Shown here in pieces: positions 1-8,444 of a stretch of DNA of 64,000 nucleotides. The first letter of the stretch is position 1. Every line of letters begins with the position of its first letter. This DNA is from Phycisphaerales bacterium. GTDB taxonomy: Bacteria; Planctomycetota; Phycisphaerae; UBA1845; UTPLA1. Made by a program: the position numbers and the translations under genes. Location: the NCBI GenBank assembly GCA_022360095.1, contig JAKSDK010000778.1, positions 62,001 through 126,000 on the forward strand. Direction: 5' to 3'. The notes beneath the pieces are model-generated. The model had not been told where the DNA came from. It worked only from the letters and a program-made list of their open reading frames with translations, and ran no database searches.

Positions 1-1308
1 GCCGTTGACGATTTCCAGGTGCCAGGGGCCTGGCACGAATTCCGGCTGACAGGCGTCGGGTTGTTCCCAGGCGAAGGCGCCCAATGAGGTGAACATTTCG
101 CACTCACCGAGCGCGGCGATGGCGTCGAGCAGTTGCGTTCGATGATGAATGTAGCATTTCTCCATCAGCCAGAGGACCTGCAGATCCCAAAAGACGAGCA
201 CGTCGATGATCGTGTGCATGAAGCCGGAGAGGCCAAGGAAGAGAAGCGGAATGCGCCGCTGCAAAGCGGGGAGGCAGCCGTGGCCGAGGGCGGCGTGGAG
301 TCGTTGCTTCTGCTTGCCGAGAACACCCTCGTCCGGAAGGTGTTCGACGGACGTTTCGCAGAAGAACTTCAAAGCCGCCACAACATCGTCGAGGTCCAGC
401 CAGGGCCGAATATGTTCGCGCATCGGCTTGAGGAACAACTGAATCAGGATGGCATTGATCATCACGACGGCCACGAGCGGCCACCAACCGATGTGAATCT
501 GGGTCCAGCCAAGCTGATTGGCGATGCCAAGGACCAAGGTGATCGGCCCGACCACACCCCAGAGTCGCAGCATGCTTAGGGCGCCTCGATTCGGCATCGG
601 CGTGGCATCGCGGATCGTTTGATGTAGATGGCCGCATTGCTTTTGCAACGGTCGCATCCCCGCGGCGGCGGCCGTCACCAGAAATCGCGCGGCCGGGTTG
701 TTCGCCAGCCACTGCACGGCCGTCTGGCGATGATGGATGGCCTGCATCGACGTGGAAGGATGGGTTAGTACATGTGCCAACCGTGTCGCGCCGATCGGCG
801 ACGACGTTCGATTCAGCAGCCCATAAAGGCTTAACGGTTCGCCGAAGAGATCGAGATCGCCGATTTCCTGGGCAGACAATTTTTGAAACTCACCGTCGCC
901 GTCGAGTTGTTGGAGGACGGCCTGCCATTGCTCGGTCTCCGTCGGTTGTTCGCCGCTTCGGATGATCAGGACCTCGCCGCTGAGTCGTCGTTGTGATTCC
1001 GCAATCACGTCCTGAAGAAATCGCAGCGTCCGGGCGCGGGCCTGGACTCTTTTATGAACGCGCACGGAGAGGACGAACAAAATCAATCCGAGTCCGACGA
1101 GGATTGGCCCCCAGCTTGCTTCATAGGTCATGTAGAAATAGGCCCCGACCGGCATGGCTGCGAAGGTGAGGAACCGGGTCCAGGCCAGCACGGCACTTCG
1201 CGTGCTGACGGAGCGATACTGTGCCTGGGTCGCTTCGGCGACCTGATCGAGCCAGCCTGACTTGGCAGCATGCTCCGACGGCGGCGGTGGGAAGAACGAG
1301 AGATCCAT
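1..1308 (-). CDS. Membrane-anchored MutS-like ATPase, 3' part missing
   Basis: The frame is open from an ATG at 1308 to the window edge, giving 436 residues with no stop. The N-terminus is soluble and proline-rich (MDLSFFPPPPSEH). Two hydrophobic segments follow at about residues 40-80 and another pair at about 205-265. The next part is helical core and clamp-like sequence, ending in AFAWEQPDACQPEF and HLEIVNG, which resembles the stretch just before the Walker A of MutS-family ATPases. The ATPase domain itself would lie beyond the window. Membrane-anchored MutS relatives are known in Bacteroidetes and Planctomycetes but their role is not established; they are not the canonical mismatch-repair MutS. 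No good ribosome binding site is visible before the ATG. Family assignment is fairly confident, function open. Confidence 0.75.
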   Translation of the reverse strand, partial: MDLSFFPPPPSEHAAKSGWLDQVAEATQAQYRSVSTRSAVLAWTRFLTFAAMPVGAYFYMTYEASWGPILVGLGLILFVLSVRVHKRVQARARTLRFLQDVIAESQRRLSGEVLIIRSGEQPTETEQWQAVLQQLDGDGEFQKLSAQEIGDLDLFGEPLSLYGLLNRTSSPIGATRLAHVLTHPSTSMQAIHHRQTAVQWLANNPAARFLVTAAAAGMRPLQKQCGHLHQTIRDATPMPNRGALSMLRLWGVVGPITLVLGIANQLGWTQIHIGWWPLVAVVMINAILIQLFLKPMREHIRPWLDLDDVVAALKFFCETSVEHLPDEGVLGKQKQRLHAALGHGCLPALQRRIPLLFLGLSGFMHTIIDVLVFWDLQVLWLMEKCYIHHRTQLLDAIAALGECEMFTSLGAFAWEQPDACQPEFVPGPWHLEIVNG

Positions 1309-1443
1309 GTCGTGCAGGATAGTGGTTTAAGTCGTGTGAACAAGATGGGGGAGAAGTTGAGGAGCAAGGGTTTGGGGAGAGAAGGGGGAGGGGGACAAGG
1401 GGATTGAAGGCATAAGGTATGGTTTGCGGACAATTTCTGCCCT

Positions 1444-1473
1444 CAAAGCCCCGGACCACCCTGCCCGGGGTGG
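1444..1473 (-). repeat. GC-rich hairpin, copy B of a small repeat family
   Basis: Read on the minus strand this is CCCCGGGCAGGGTGG followed by TCCGGGGCTTT. It matches the hairpin at 1517-1541 almost base for base but points the other way, and resembles the hairpin at 22080-22103. The CCCCGG arms can pair, so it may act as a terminator or a REP-like element. Confidence 0.5.
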
Positions 1474-1516
1474 TTTGGGAGCGAGAGCGCGAATGCTGGT
1501 TGGTACGGTTTCAAAA

Positions 1517-1546
1517 CCCCGGGCAGGGCGGCCCGGGGCTTTCTTT
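1517..1546 (+). terminator. Terminator-like hairpin, copy A of the CCCCGGGC family
   Basis: Perfect 8-bp stem CCCCGGGC (1517-1524) and GCCCGGGG (1531-1538) with a 6-base loop, followed by CTTTCTTT. The shape fits an intrinsic terminator on the plus strand, but no plus-strand gene ends here. It may be a mobile hairpin repeat or serve an unseen transcript. Confidence 0.45.
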
Positions 1547-1998
1547 CGCAACGTTCTCATCGTCACGGAATAACTCGACGCTTTCGCGCGTGTTATAAAA
1601 CGGAGCGTGCCAATTCTATCTCAAACCGAGCCGACGTTCGTAAGAAGCCGAAGGCGCGCAGCGAATCGCGATGGTGATCTTCTCGATCGCTTTGCAGGGT
1701 GTGATGCACATGTCACCTGCGGTGAGCTGAGGAACGGAGGGGACATCTCGGGGATTGGGTTCTTCCCGTCGGTCTGTGACCGACTTTTTTACAAAATCTG
1801 AGTTGTTGGAAACGTGGACGCCTTGAAACAGAGGCCGCCCGCGTTGCGCCTGAGGTGCGCGAAAGTGATGGCACCGTCGATCTGATCTTGGACGTCGGTC
1901 TCTGCGCTACGAGTGATGGTTGCGCGCGTTCGGCCCCTCTCGCTGTCGTTCGGTTTCACAACGTCAGGTGAGCCGTATTGGGAAAAAGGAGGCGTATC

Positions 1999-2610
1999 AT
2001 GGTTAATCGTTTGCAGACCGTTCTCTTGATGTTGTCCATTCTGCCGCTCACGACCACTTCACAGACGTCCGCCGCGCCCGTGACGAGAACGCAGACGTTC
2101 AATTTGTCCGGTGTGTCGTTGGAATTCCCCGAATTCTTTTCCGGCTTCGAAAGCAGAATCGACTTTTCATTCAACGTTCAGCAGGAATTCCTGTCCATTG
2201 AGACGCTGGCCGTCGAAGTCGTCGGCTCGGGTCAGGAAGGGTCCGCCGATGTCGGTGTGGGCGAGCCGGCCCGTTCCTTCGGCCCAGACTTGGACGTCTC
2301 GATCGGCAGCCAGCTCTCGGACAGGATCGGTCCATTCGGGTTCAGCGGCACGGAAACCGTGGTGTTCAGCAGCCCGACGGATGATTTTTCCAACGTGCTC
2401 TCAGGCGAGGGCTTTTTAACACTGGAGCTTGCCCCGCCTGGTTTCCCTTTTGTGGATGTTTTTCAGTCGGCACGGCTGGATTTCAGCAGCGCGACCCTCT
2501 CCATCACCGGTGAACCGATTCCGGAGCCTGGAGCAGGGATGTTGGCCGTCACGATCGCGGGTTTGATGCTTGCCAAGCGACGATCACGTCTCAGCACCGG
2601 ATCGCTTTGA
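1999..2610 (+). CDS. PEP-CTERM sorted secreted protein
   Basis: A 203-residue exported protein of unknown function. The start is the ATG at 1999, preceded by AAAGGAGG at good spacing; an upstream in-frame start at 1978 would ignore that site. A hydrophobic signal sequence covers about residues 6-26 (LLMLSILPLTTTSQTSA). The middle is rich in Ser, Gly and Phe and looks like a beta-sandwich. The C-terminus has a PEP-CTERM tripartite signal: IPEPGAGM, a hydrophobic stretch, then AKRRSR. Such proteins are recognised by an exosortase in Gram-negative bacteria with exopolysaccharide; no exosortase lies in this window. No catalytic motif is visible. It stands alone, convergent with the acetyltransferase. 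Confidence 0.85.
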   Translation: MVNRLQTVLLMLSILPLTTTSQTSAAPVTRTQTFNLSGVSLEFPEFFSGFESRIDFSFNVQQEFLSIETLAVEVVGSGQEGSADVGVGEPARSFGPDLDVSIGSQLSDRIGPFGFSGTETVVFSSPTDDFSNVLSGEGFLTLELAPPGFPFVDVFQSARLDFSSATLSITGEPIPEPGAGMLAVTIAGLMLAKRRSRLSTGSL

Positions 2611-2644
2611 GTCCTTCGATGAATGCCCGGGGTGGCCGCGACAC

Positions 2645-2666
2645 GGCCGCCCTTGGCTGGGCGGCC
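2645..2666. terminator. GC-rich hairpin between convergent genes
   Basis: Perfect 8-bp stem GGCCGCCC and GGGCGGCC around the loop TTGGCT. It lies between the stops of the convergent PEP-CTERM and acetyltransferase genes. No U-tract follows, so any termination would be weak or factor-assisted. Confidence 0.4.
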
Positions 2667-2690
2667 GGAACGCTTTGGGCGGGCCTCCCC

Positions 2691-3278
2691 TCATAGGCTT
2701 TTGACCATCAGGACCCAATTTTGCCCTTCGTGTTCCCAGTCTTCTTTCACGATCGGGCGCGTCGCGTGCTCCGCGTAGCCGTTTTTTTCGTAGAGTCGCT
2801 GTGCGCCTGTGTTCACATCGGTCCTGATCAGACTCATGCTCGTGTTTCCGGCGTCGCGTGCCTGTGCCTCGGCGATTCGCAAAAGTTCGGTGCCGAAGCC
2901 CTTGCCGCGATGCTGCGGGAACGTTGCCAGAACGTTGATATACCAACTCGTGGGCACCAGGCTTTGCAAGTTCAGCAAGGGGACGACCGGGGGAGGGATT
3001 TCTCCGTCAGGGGGCGGCGGCGCGTCGCTCAGAGGACAGCCGGTCAGGCATGCGGCGACCTTGCCTTGCTCTTCTCGAACGACCGTATAGTGGAAGGCGA
3101 AGCCGCCGAGGCCGAGTCTCGCGCGCTCACGCCCCACATCCCATGCCGATTGCCCGGGCGGTGCGGACTTTGCCCAGAGGTACAGCGACAGTCCGTCGCC
3201 GGCGATGTTGACGAGTTCGGCCATCTCCGACGCATCTTCACTCGTCGCGCGGCGAAATGGTTGAGTCAACTTTGTCAC
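2691..3278 (-). CDS. GNAT-family N-acetyltransferase
   Basis: Predicted acetyl-CoA dependent N-acetyltransferase of about 195 residues; substrate unknown. The acetyl-CoA binding loop is visible as FPQHRGKGFGTELL (the R/QxxGxG/A motif), preceded by the beta-4 strand YINVLAT and followed by a helix and the closing NTGAQRLYEKNGY segment typical of GNATs. A proline-rich loop (DAPPPPDGEIPPP) sits in the middle. I chose the GTG at 3278 because GGAGGG lies 5 bases upstream of it. An alternative GTG at 3296 overlaps the upstream stop. The gene overlaps or directly follows the propeller gene and is probably cotranscribed, although the two products have no obvious functional link. Confidence 0.85.
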   Translation of the reverse strand: MTKLTQPFRRATSEDASEMAELVNIAGDGLSLYLWAKSAPPGQSAWDVGRERARLGLGGFAFHYTVVREEQGKVAACLTGCPLSDAPPPPDGEIPPPVVPLLNLQSLVPTSWYINVLATFPQHRGKGFGTELLRIAEAQARDAGNTSMSLIRTDVNTGAQRLYEKNGYAEHATRPIVKEDWEHEGQNWVLMVKSL

Positions 3279-3292
3279 CGGATCCCTCCGTT

Positions 3293-4717
3293 TCACGAGC
3301 CGAGCAATGCGGTGATGAAGAGCGGCAGGTCGGCGGTGGTCACAAACGTATCCTGGTTGATGTCGGCGGCGCAGTGGGCGTTGCTGAGCGGATCGGGCAG
3401 CAGCACTTGATCGACGAAACCCGGAATGTCCCGACCGTCGAGCAGGCCGTCGTTGTTGATGTCGCCGGTGCCGCGCGGAACGAAGCTTCTCCAGGCCGTG
3501 ATTCGATCGGCGGGTTGGGCAACGTTGGTGGTGAACGTGCCGCCGACGTAGAGGGATTGTCCGGCCCCGTCATCAAATGCCGCCAGCGCTCTGACCTGTC
3601 CGTTCAGCGGCGACGCGGTGCCGACCTCACTCCAGGAGGTTCCGTCGTACTTCGCGATGTTAAGGACCGTAGTGCTGCCGGCAGCGTTGAACTGGCCGCC
3701 GACGAACAGGGCAGGGCCGTTACCGTCGTCGAACACGGCCAGGGACCAGACGTGGAAGCCGATGCCGTTGCTGAGCCCGCCTGCGACGGGCGACCACGCG
3801 CTGCCGTCCCATTTCGCGATTTTGGTGGCGGCGACGACCGTGCCGTCGGTTTGCGTCACCTGGGTGAAGTGGCCACCGCAATAGAGTTCATCGTTAAAGA
3901 AGGCAAACGCCTCGACGTCGTCATTCGCTCCGCGACCGAGCGGCTGGAGCGTCGTGCCGTCCCATTTGAACACGTTGGCGGCGTTCGCGTTTCCACCTGC
4001 GCTGTTGAACGATCCGCCGACGTAGAGTGCCTCGCCGCCTCCGTCGTCGTAGACCGTGAGGGCATGGACCACGTCGGTGAGGCCGAGGGGGTCGCCGGGC
4101 AGAGACGACCAGGCTGAGCCGTTCCAGCGGGCGAGCTTATGCGCGACGATGCCGCCGATCTCGTTCAGAAAACCACCCGCATATAGATTGTTCTGGAAAA
4201 ACGCAAAAGCCCGAATGCCGGCGTTGTTTTGCGACATTCCGCCGCCGACATCCGACCAGGCGTTGCCATTCCATTGGGCGATCCGGCTTGTCCCGGGAAT
4301 GCCGCCCATGTTGCCGAATGCGCCGCCGACATAGACGATCGAGTTTGACACGGCGATGGCATGGACGGTGCCGCCGTTTTGCGCGCCGGTTCCAAGCGGG
4401 GACCAGGCATGGCCGTCCCACGCGGCGATATTCCTGACTAGAGCGCCGCCGGCGGTGGAGAATTGTCCACCTACGTAAAGACGCGGGCCGACGGCTGTGT
4501 CTTCCTGCGCGGCGGCCAGGCTCCAGACTGTCGAGTTCATACCGGGGTTTCCGGCCGTGTTGTCCCACACCGGCGGGCAGGGCTGGGCCGTTAGGTTGGC
4601 CACTGGTAGTGATAGGACACCGAGGATGATCAGCTGGCGGATTCGAGATGTAATGGCTTCTCTCCCCCGTTCATCGTAAGTGGTTTTCGACCGTGCTGAC
4701 ACGGTTTCGCAATGCAT
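3293..4717 (-). CDS. Secreted beta-propeller protein with dockerin-like C-terminus
   Basis: A large secreted protein without a recognisable catalytic domain. The first ATG gives 474 residues, but the signal peptide (RQLIILGVLSLPVANLTAQ) begins near residue 24, so the true start may lie later; a GGGGGAGAG stretch precedes an ATT at residue 22. The body holds about seven repeats of 45-55 residues built on ALYVGGxFxxAGG, then AKWDGxxWSxVG, a Kelch-like propeller pattern. The C-terminal 60 residues carry two EF-hand-like loops, DINNDGLLDGRDIPGFVDQV and ADINQDTFVTTADLP, as in planctomycete dockerin type I domains. Such repeats bind Ca2+; whether a cohesin partner exists is unknown. Confidence 0.85.
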   Translation of the reverse strand: MHCETVSARSKTTYDERGREAITSRIRQLIILGVLSLPVANLTAQPCPPVWDNTAGNPGMNSTVWSLAAAQEDTAVGPRLYVGGQFSTAGGALVRNIAAWDGHAWSPLGTGAQNGGTVHAIAVSNSIVYVGGAFGNMGGIPGTSRIAQWNGNAWSDVGGGMSQNNAGIRAFAFFQNNLYAGGFLNEIGGIVAHKLARWNGSAWSSLPGDPLGLTDVVHALTVYDDGGGEALYVGGSFNSAGGNANAANVFKWDGTTLQPLGRGANDDVEAFAFFNDELYCGGHFTQVTQTDGTVVAATKIAKWDGSAWSPVAGGLSNGIGFHVWSLAVFDDGNGPALFVGGQFNAAGSTTVLNIAKYDGTSWSEVGTASPLNGQVRALAAFDDGAGQSLYVGGTFTTNVAQPADRITAWRSFVPRGTGDINNDGLLDGRDIPGFVDQVLLPDPLSNAHCAADINQDTFVTTADLPLFITALLGS

Positions 4718-4798
4718 CCATCGTACGAAAACGAACCGCTCAGTTCAAACGAATGGCGAAGGGTGAAGCGCGGTTTTGCGTGTGCGATCAGAGTCAAC

Positions 4799-4893
4799 GT
4801 AGGGCGGGTTCCACCTGCCACCACTGATGAGGGTGGGTGCCCTGTCTGTCTGTAGGCGCACGTCATCATCACGGCGGGCGGAGCCCGCCCTAC
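4799..4893. repeat. Inverted repeat flanking a short spacer
   Basis: The 10-base arm GTAGGGCGGG (4799-4808) recurs as its exact complement CCCGCCCTAC (4884-4893), 75 bases apart. The right arm also forms a local hairpin, GGCGGGC/GCCCGCC with a 3-base loop, just after the AlkD-like stop. This could be a REP-like palindrome or a small non-coding element; no open frame lies inside. Confidence 0.55.
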
Positions 4894-4896
4894 AGG

Positions 4897-5607
4897 TCAG
4901 CACTTGATTGTTTTGCGTTTTTTGCCGGCCCTTCCGGATTTTTCGATCTTTTCGATGTACTCCGTCGCAAGCGGAACTTTGCATGAGGTCCCGTGCATAT
5001 CCACCTCGACTTTTCCCAGTTTCTTGGCGGTCGCTTTCGCTTGTTTGCTGAGGGGCACGACATAGGCGCCGACGGCAATGACGAATCCGTTCATCGTGTA
5101 ACGCACTCGGTTGGGGACGGAGTCAATCTCTTTTTCGACTTTCTTGAGCAGCGATTTGATTTCCGCCATGTCCAGGTCGTCGTCCGGTGTCACGGTGACG
5201 ATTCCGGCGTACGTATTCCAACCTGAAGAGGCGACCGATTCTTTCGTCGATTTGATCCACTTCATGGCCAGGTCACGGGCATGTTTACTTTCGGTCGCAA
5301 CGCCTGGAACCGTGTATTCCGAAATCATTTGCCAGTTGGCATTTTTCGCCCATGTATCCAACTGTTTCTTGGTCATCTGCGCCCCGTCGGCCACCATGCC
5401 CGCCAGATACATGGCGTCGCCGTTACCGGTTTCGTAAAGCTCACAAGCCAACGCCTGCTCCCCTTTGATCTTTTTGGCAATCACTTTCATGTCGGCAACG
5501 CTGACACCAAACAGGTTTTTCGGCGCACCGTGTGGTGCAAAGGCTTGTATCCGTAACGGGTTCCCCTTTTTCTTTAGTTCAGTCATGACCTTGGTGACCG
5601 TGTTCAT
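4897..5607 (-). CDS. AlkD-like DNA alkylation repair protein
   Basis: About 236 residues of a HEAT-repeat protein resembling the DNA alkylation repair family (AlkC/AlkD type), which excises N3- and N7-alkylated purines without base flipping. The N-terminal segment HGAPKNLFGVSVADMKVIAKK matches the conserved entry helix where substrate-facing residues lie, and helix pairs such as ELYETGNGDAMYLAGMVAD follow. The C-terminus is lysine-rich and could bind DNA. The start is the ATG at 5607 with GGGAGAG upstream; a TTG five codons earlier has no such site. The gene begins 33 bases after the mutS2 stop and is probably cotranscribed with it as a small genome-maintenance pair. Confidence 0.8.
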   Translation of the reverse strand: MNTVTKVMTELKKKGNPLRIQAFAPHGAPKNLFGVSVADMKVIAKKIKGEQALACELYETGNGDAMYLAGMVADGAQMTKKQLDTWAKNANWQMISEYTVPGVATESKHARDLAMKWIKSTKESVASSGWNTYAGIVTVTPDDDLDMAEIKSLLKKVEKEIDSVPNRVRYTMNGFVIAVGAYVVPLSKQAKATAKKLGKVEVDMHGTSCKVPLATEYIEKIEKSGRAGKKRKTIKC

Positions 5608-5640
5608 GAGTAGCTCTCCCAAAAAAGGCGATTTGATATT

Positions 5641-7569
5641 TTATGCCCCCCGGTCGAACAGCAGGTCCGAGAGGGGGACTTCCAGCTCCATCGTGCCGAT
5701 GTTGACCGAGGCCCGTTGCTTTTCGAGATGCACGCGGAGGACTTTGGCGGGATCGTCAAAGTTGCGGACGCGCACGGCGTCGCCGGGCTGGAGCTTCATG
5801 ATGCGATCGACCCATGCGGTATAGTCGTGATATCGTTTTTCCAAAGCTTTGGCTTTGTCGAGCGCCGCGAGCGTTTCGCGGGCCGCCTGTTGGCGGGCCT
5901 GATCCGCGTCACGACGGGCGCGTTCGGCATGCCGCCGGGCCTGCAGGGTACCGGAGATCGCTTTTTGTAATGCGCGATGCTGACCGGCCAGTCGGCTTCT
6001 CGCCACCCGAACCATCGTCTTGGGCATGCCGAGACGCGAGGCGATCGAAATGGCGTTGCTGTTTCCGGGTTCGCCGATCCGTAGTTCGAAAGTCGGCTTC
6101 AACGTTTCCGTGTCAAATTGAACCGACGCATTGTCGGCGCGGGACGTTTCGAAGCCCAATGCCTTCAGCGCGCCCAGGTGCGTCGTGACCATGGCGAGAC
6201 AGCCGGTGGACAGGAGATGCTCGATGATCGCACGGCCGATGGCGGCGCCTTCGTCGGGGTCGGTCCCGGCGCCGAGTTCATCCAGAAGGACCATCGTCGA
6301 TTTTCGAGCACGCTTGATGATGTCCAGGATACGAGCGAGATGCGCGCTGAACGTGCTAAGCGACTGTTGGAGGCTTTGCTCGTCACCGACGTCGATCCAG
6401 ATCCCCTGGAACACGGGCAGCGTGGCCCCTTGGTCCGCGGGAATAGGCAGGCCCGATTGCGCCATCAGCGTGAGCAGGCCGATGGTCTTGAGTGTTGCCG
6501 TCTTGCCGCCGGTGTTGGGGCCGGTGATGATCATGATGTCAAAATCGTCGCCGAGCCGGACGTCGATCGGGACGACGCCGTTCGCTTTGCCGGGCGGCGC
6601 CGTTTTGTGATCATTCTTGTCGTTGCCTTCATACATCGCCATCAGCACCGGGTTGCGGGCCTGTTTCAGCTCGAGTTGGTTCTGTTCATTGATTTTCGGC
6701 AGGCACATGTTGAAACGTCTGGCGAAACTCACCTTGGCGGACAGCAGATCGATGACGGCCATGGCCTCGAGCGTGTGCAGGATCTCTTGCTGGTTGAGAT
6801 GCACCAGGTGAGTCAATTCCCATAAAATGCGATTGATCTCCTCCTGTTCGGATTGCATCAGGTTGATGCGCCGATTGTTGAGTTCGACGGCCTCCGCGGG
6901 CTCGACAAACAGCGTTTGTCCGGTGTCGCTGCTGCGATGGATGATGCCGGGGATGCGCCCGTGCTGGTCCGCCCTAAGAGGAAGAACCATTCGATCCGCG
7001 TGAAACGTCGCGCTGGGATATTGAAGATATTTGGTCACCGATGGCAGTTTGGTCAGTTTGTCGAAGACACTACGTGTTTGTCGGCGAACCTCGTCGATCT
7101 CTTCGCGCAAGCGCTGCAGGCGATCCGTCGCATCGTTTCGTATTCTTCCTCGCGGATCGACGACACGGTTGATGCGTTCGGCGATCACGCGGAGGTCCCC
7201 GACGCGAGCGGACAGTCTGGCGATCATGTCAAAGTCATCACCGATGTCGGCAAAGTAGACACGGACGGCATCGATGCCGTTGAGCGTGGAGGCAAGTTCG
7301 CCGAACTCCTCGGGCTCCAGCTTCGCGGGAGGAACCGCACGGCGAACCTGTTCACGGACGTCCTTGACCCCCCCCAAGGGAGGGGGGCCGTGAAGATCGG
7401 TCCATCGCTGAAACTGGTCGGTTTGGTTCAACCATTGCGCGACCTGTGTGGTGCGCTTGGACGGTCTGATGCGCAGGGCCAGGCCACGGCCCAGGGCAGA
7501 ATGCGCGTGCTCCGACAACAGCACGCGGATACGGTCGAACTCGAGCTTTTCGAGTGTGTGGTCGTCCAT
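5641..7569 (-). CDS. mutS2: MutS2-family ATPase lacking the Smr domain
   Basis: MutS2 proteins bind branched or recombining DNA, or collided ribosomes, rather than mismatches. The sequence shows the standard N-terminal segment (HTLEKLEFDRIRVLLSEHA), a clamp/lever region, Walker A GPNTGGKTATLKTIG, the Q-loop and signature region (DEQSLQQSLSTFSAHL), and Walker B MVLLDELGAGTDPDEGAA with MVTTHLGALK. A coiled coil rich in Ala, Arg and Asp follows, then a short KOW-like tail (GDAVRVRNF). Typical MutS2 is about 780 residues and ends in an Smr nuclease domain; this one is about 642 and stops after the tail, so the nuclease is absent. The ATG at 7569 matches the family start; a TTG at 7605 is the alternative. 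Confidence 0.92.
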   Translation of the reverse strand: MDDHTLEKLEFDRIRVLLSEHAHSALGRGLALRIRPSKRTTQVAQWLNQTDQFQRWTDLHGPPPLGGVKDVREQVRRAVPPAKLEPEEFGELASTLNGIDAVRVYFADIGDDFDMIARLSARVGDLRVIAERINRVVDPRGRIRNDATDRLQRLREEIDEVRRQTRSVFDKLTKLPSVTKYLQYPSATFHADRMVLPLRADQHGRIPGIIHRSSDTGQTLFVEPAEAVELNNRRINLMQSEQEEINRILWELTHLVHLNQQEILHTLEAMAVIDLLSAKVSFARRFNMCLPKINEQNQLELKQARNPVLMAMYEGNDKNDHKTAPPGKANGVVPIDVRLGDDFDIMIITGPNTGGKTATLKTIGLLTLMAQSGLPIPADQGATLPVFQGIWIDVGDEQSLQQSLSTFSAHLARILDIIKRARKSTMVLLDELGAGTDPDEGAAIGRAIIEHLLSTGCLAMVTTHLGALKALGFETSRADNASVQFDTETLKPTFELRIGEPGNSNAISIASRLGMPKTMVRVARSRLAGQHRALQKAISGTLQARRHAERARRDADQARQQAARETLAALDKAKALEKRYHDYTAWVDRIMKLQPGDAVRVRNFDDPAKVLRVHLEKQRASVNIGTMELEVPLSDLLFDRGA

Positions 7570-7620
7570 GCCGTCTATGATATCGCGTTTTGTTGAATGG
7601 GCCAAAAACAGACAGGCGGA

Positions 7621-8442
7621 TCATGACGGAGGCGGAGACCAGTTTTGCCAGTCGGGGACGTAGTGTGGTCCGTTGTTCTGTCGCACCGATCCGATCATGA
7701 AATGCGCGGACGTGAGCCAAGGTCGTTCGGCAGCGTAACGTCCGACGTGGCCGTCTACATGAACCGCTTGGGTTTTGCCGCGATGTCGGAAGGACGTGGT
7801 GGGATTGCTGTTCGGTGACCAGCTTCCTGCGAAGAAAAGCTCGGGCGGGTCGAGCAGGGCGTTGTTGAAGGGGGCGGCGCCGCCGAGGTCGATGGCCGTG
7901 TCGGCGAATGCGAAGACGCGAGCGGCGTCCTTGACTTTGGACAGGCTGAGCCATGGGCGGTGACCGATCGAAAACCCCCAGGCGGGCGTGTGTTTGGGGG
8001 AGAGATAGTAACCGTTGTAGCCATAGGTGCTGGTGACGGACTTGGCGGCGCCTTGAGGCCGATAGGAGCCCCAGGGTTGTTCGGGACATTCGAAAACGCT
8101 CCCGTTGCCCGGTGGGGTTTGCAAGTAGGGCCAGATGAATCCTTTTTCGTGGTCGATTTTTTTTGTTTCGTTGGTACCCCACCAATAGACGACGGGACCC
8201 GTTCCGATCGTCTCAAACGACCAGTAGGCGAGGGGGACAGTCCGGCCGTCGTAGTCGTTTGCGTAAAGTTGCATCGCGTGGCCGAGTTCGCGGAGTCGCG
8301 CGCCGCAGGCGGCGGCCATGCCTTCTCGCCGGGCGGCGCCGAGGCTCGGGAGCAGGATGGCCAATAGAAGGGCCACGACGGCAACGACGACGAGTAGTTC
8401 CAGGAGAGTGAAGCCGGGTTTTCTATATGCGAGTGTCGTCAT
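7621..8442 (-). CDS. Type II secretion-like pseudopilin
   Basis: A 273-residue pseudopilin-like protein. The prepilin signal is canonical: a short basic leader (MTTLAYRKPG) then FTLLELLVVVAVVALLLAILLPSL, with Glu at position 5 of the mature helix for PilD/GspO processing and methylation. The globular part has the CPEQPWGSYRP and YGYNGYYLSP motifs and a C-terminal FRHRGKTQAVHVDGHV, the H-X-DG type motif seen in the expanded planctomycete pseudopilin families. GGAG lies 5 bases before the ATG. A GTG two codons earlier overlaps the upstream stop. Its place behind the beta-propeller gene suggests it supports secretion or surface display of its neighbours, which is inference. Confidence 0.85.
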   Translation of the reverse strand: MTTLAYRKPGFTLLELLVVVAVVALLLAILLPSLGAARREGMAAACGARLRELGHAMQLYANDYDGRTVPLAYWSFETIGTGPVVYWWGTNETKKIDHEKGFIWPYLQTPPGNGSVFECPEQPWGSYRPQGAAKSVTSTYGYNGYYLSPKHTPAWGFSIGHRPWLSLSKVKDAARVFAFADTAIDLGGAAPFNNALLDPPELFFAGSWSPNSNPTTSFRHRGKTQAVHVDGHVGRYAAERPWLTSAHFMIGSVRQNNGPHYVPDWQNWSPPPS

Positions 8443-8444
8443 GG

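Larger units (their letters stand above)
1309..1998. other. Intergenic region with GC-rich hairpins, no convincing gene
   Basis: This gap separates the MutS-like gene from the PEP-CTERM gene, which diverge. The only open frames are short, arginine-rich and lack ribosome binding sites. Two related hairpins built on CCCCGG/CCGGGG lie at 1444-1473 and 1517-1546 in opposite orientation. The remainder, including the AT-richer stretch around 1590-1600, shows nothing I can name. Confidence 0.6.

Noticed and set aside
104..712. Open frames near the left edge on both strands
   Set aside because: They are shadows of the MutS-like gene, which runs in another minus-strand frame to the window edge and is therefore easy to miss.
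1607..1801. 64-codon plus-strand frame
   Set aside because: No ribosome binding site, arginine-rich start and no resemblance to any protein; probably chance.
7352..8185. 277-codon minus-strand frame overlapping mutS2 and the pseudopilin gene
   Set aside because: Arg/Pro-rich product in a different frame from two well-supported genes on the same strand. No ribosome binding site or family resemblance.
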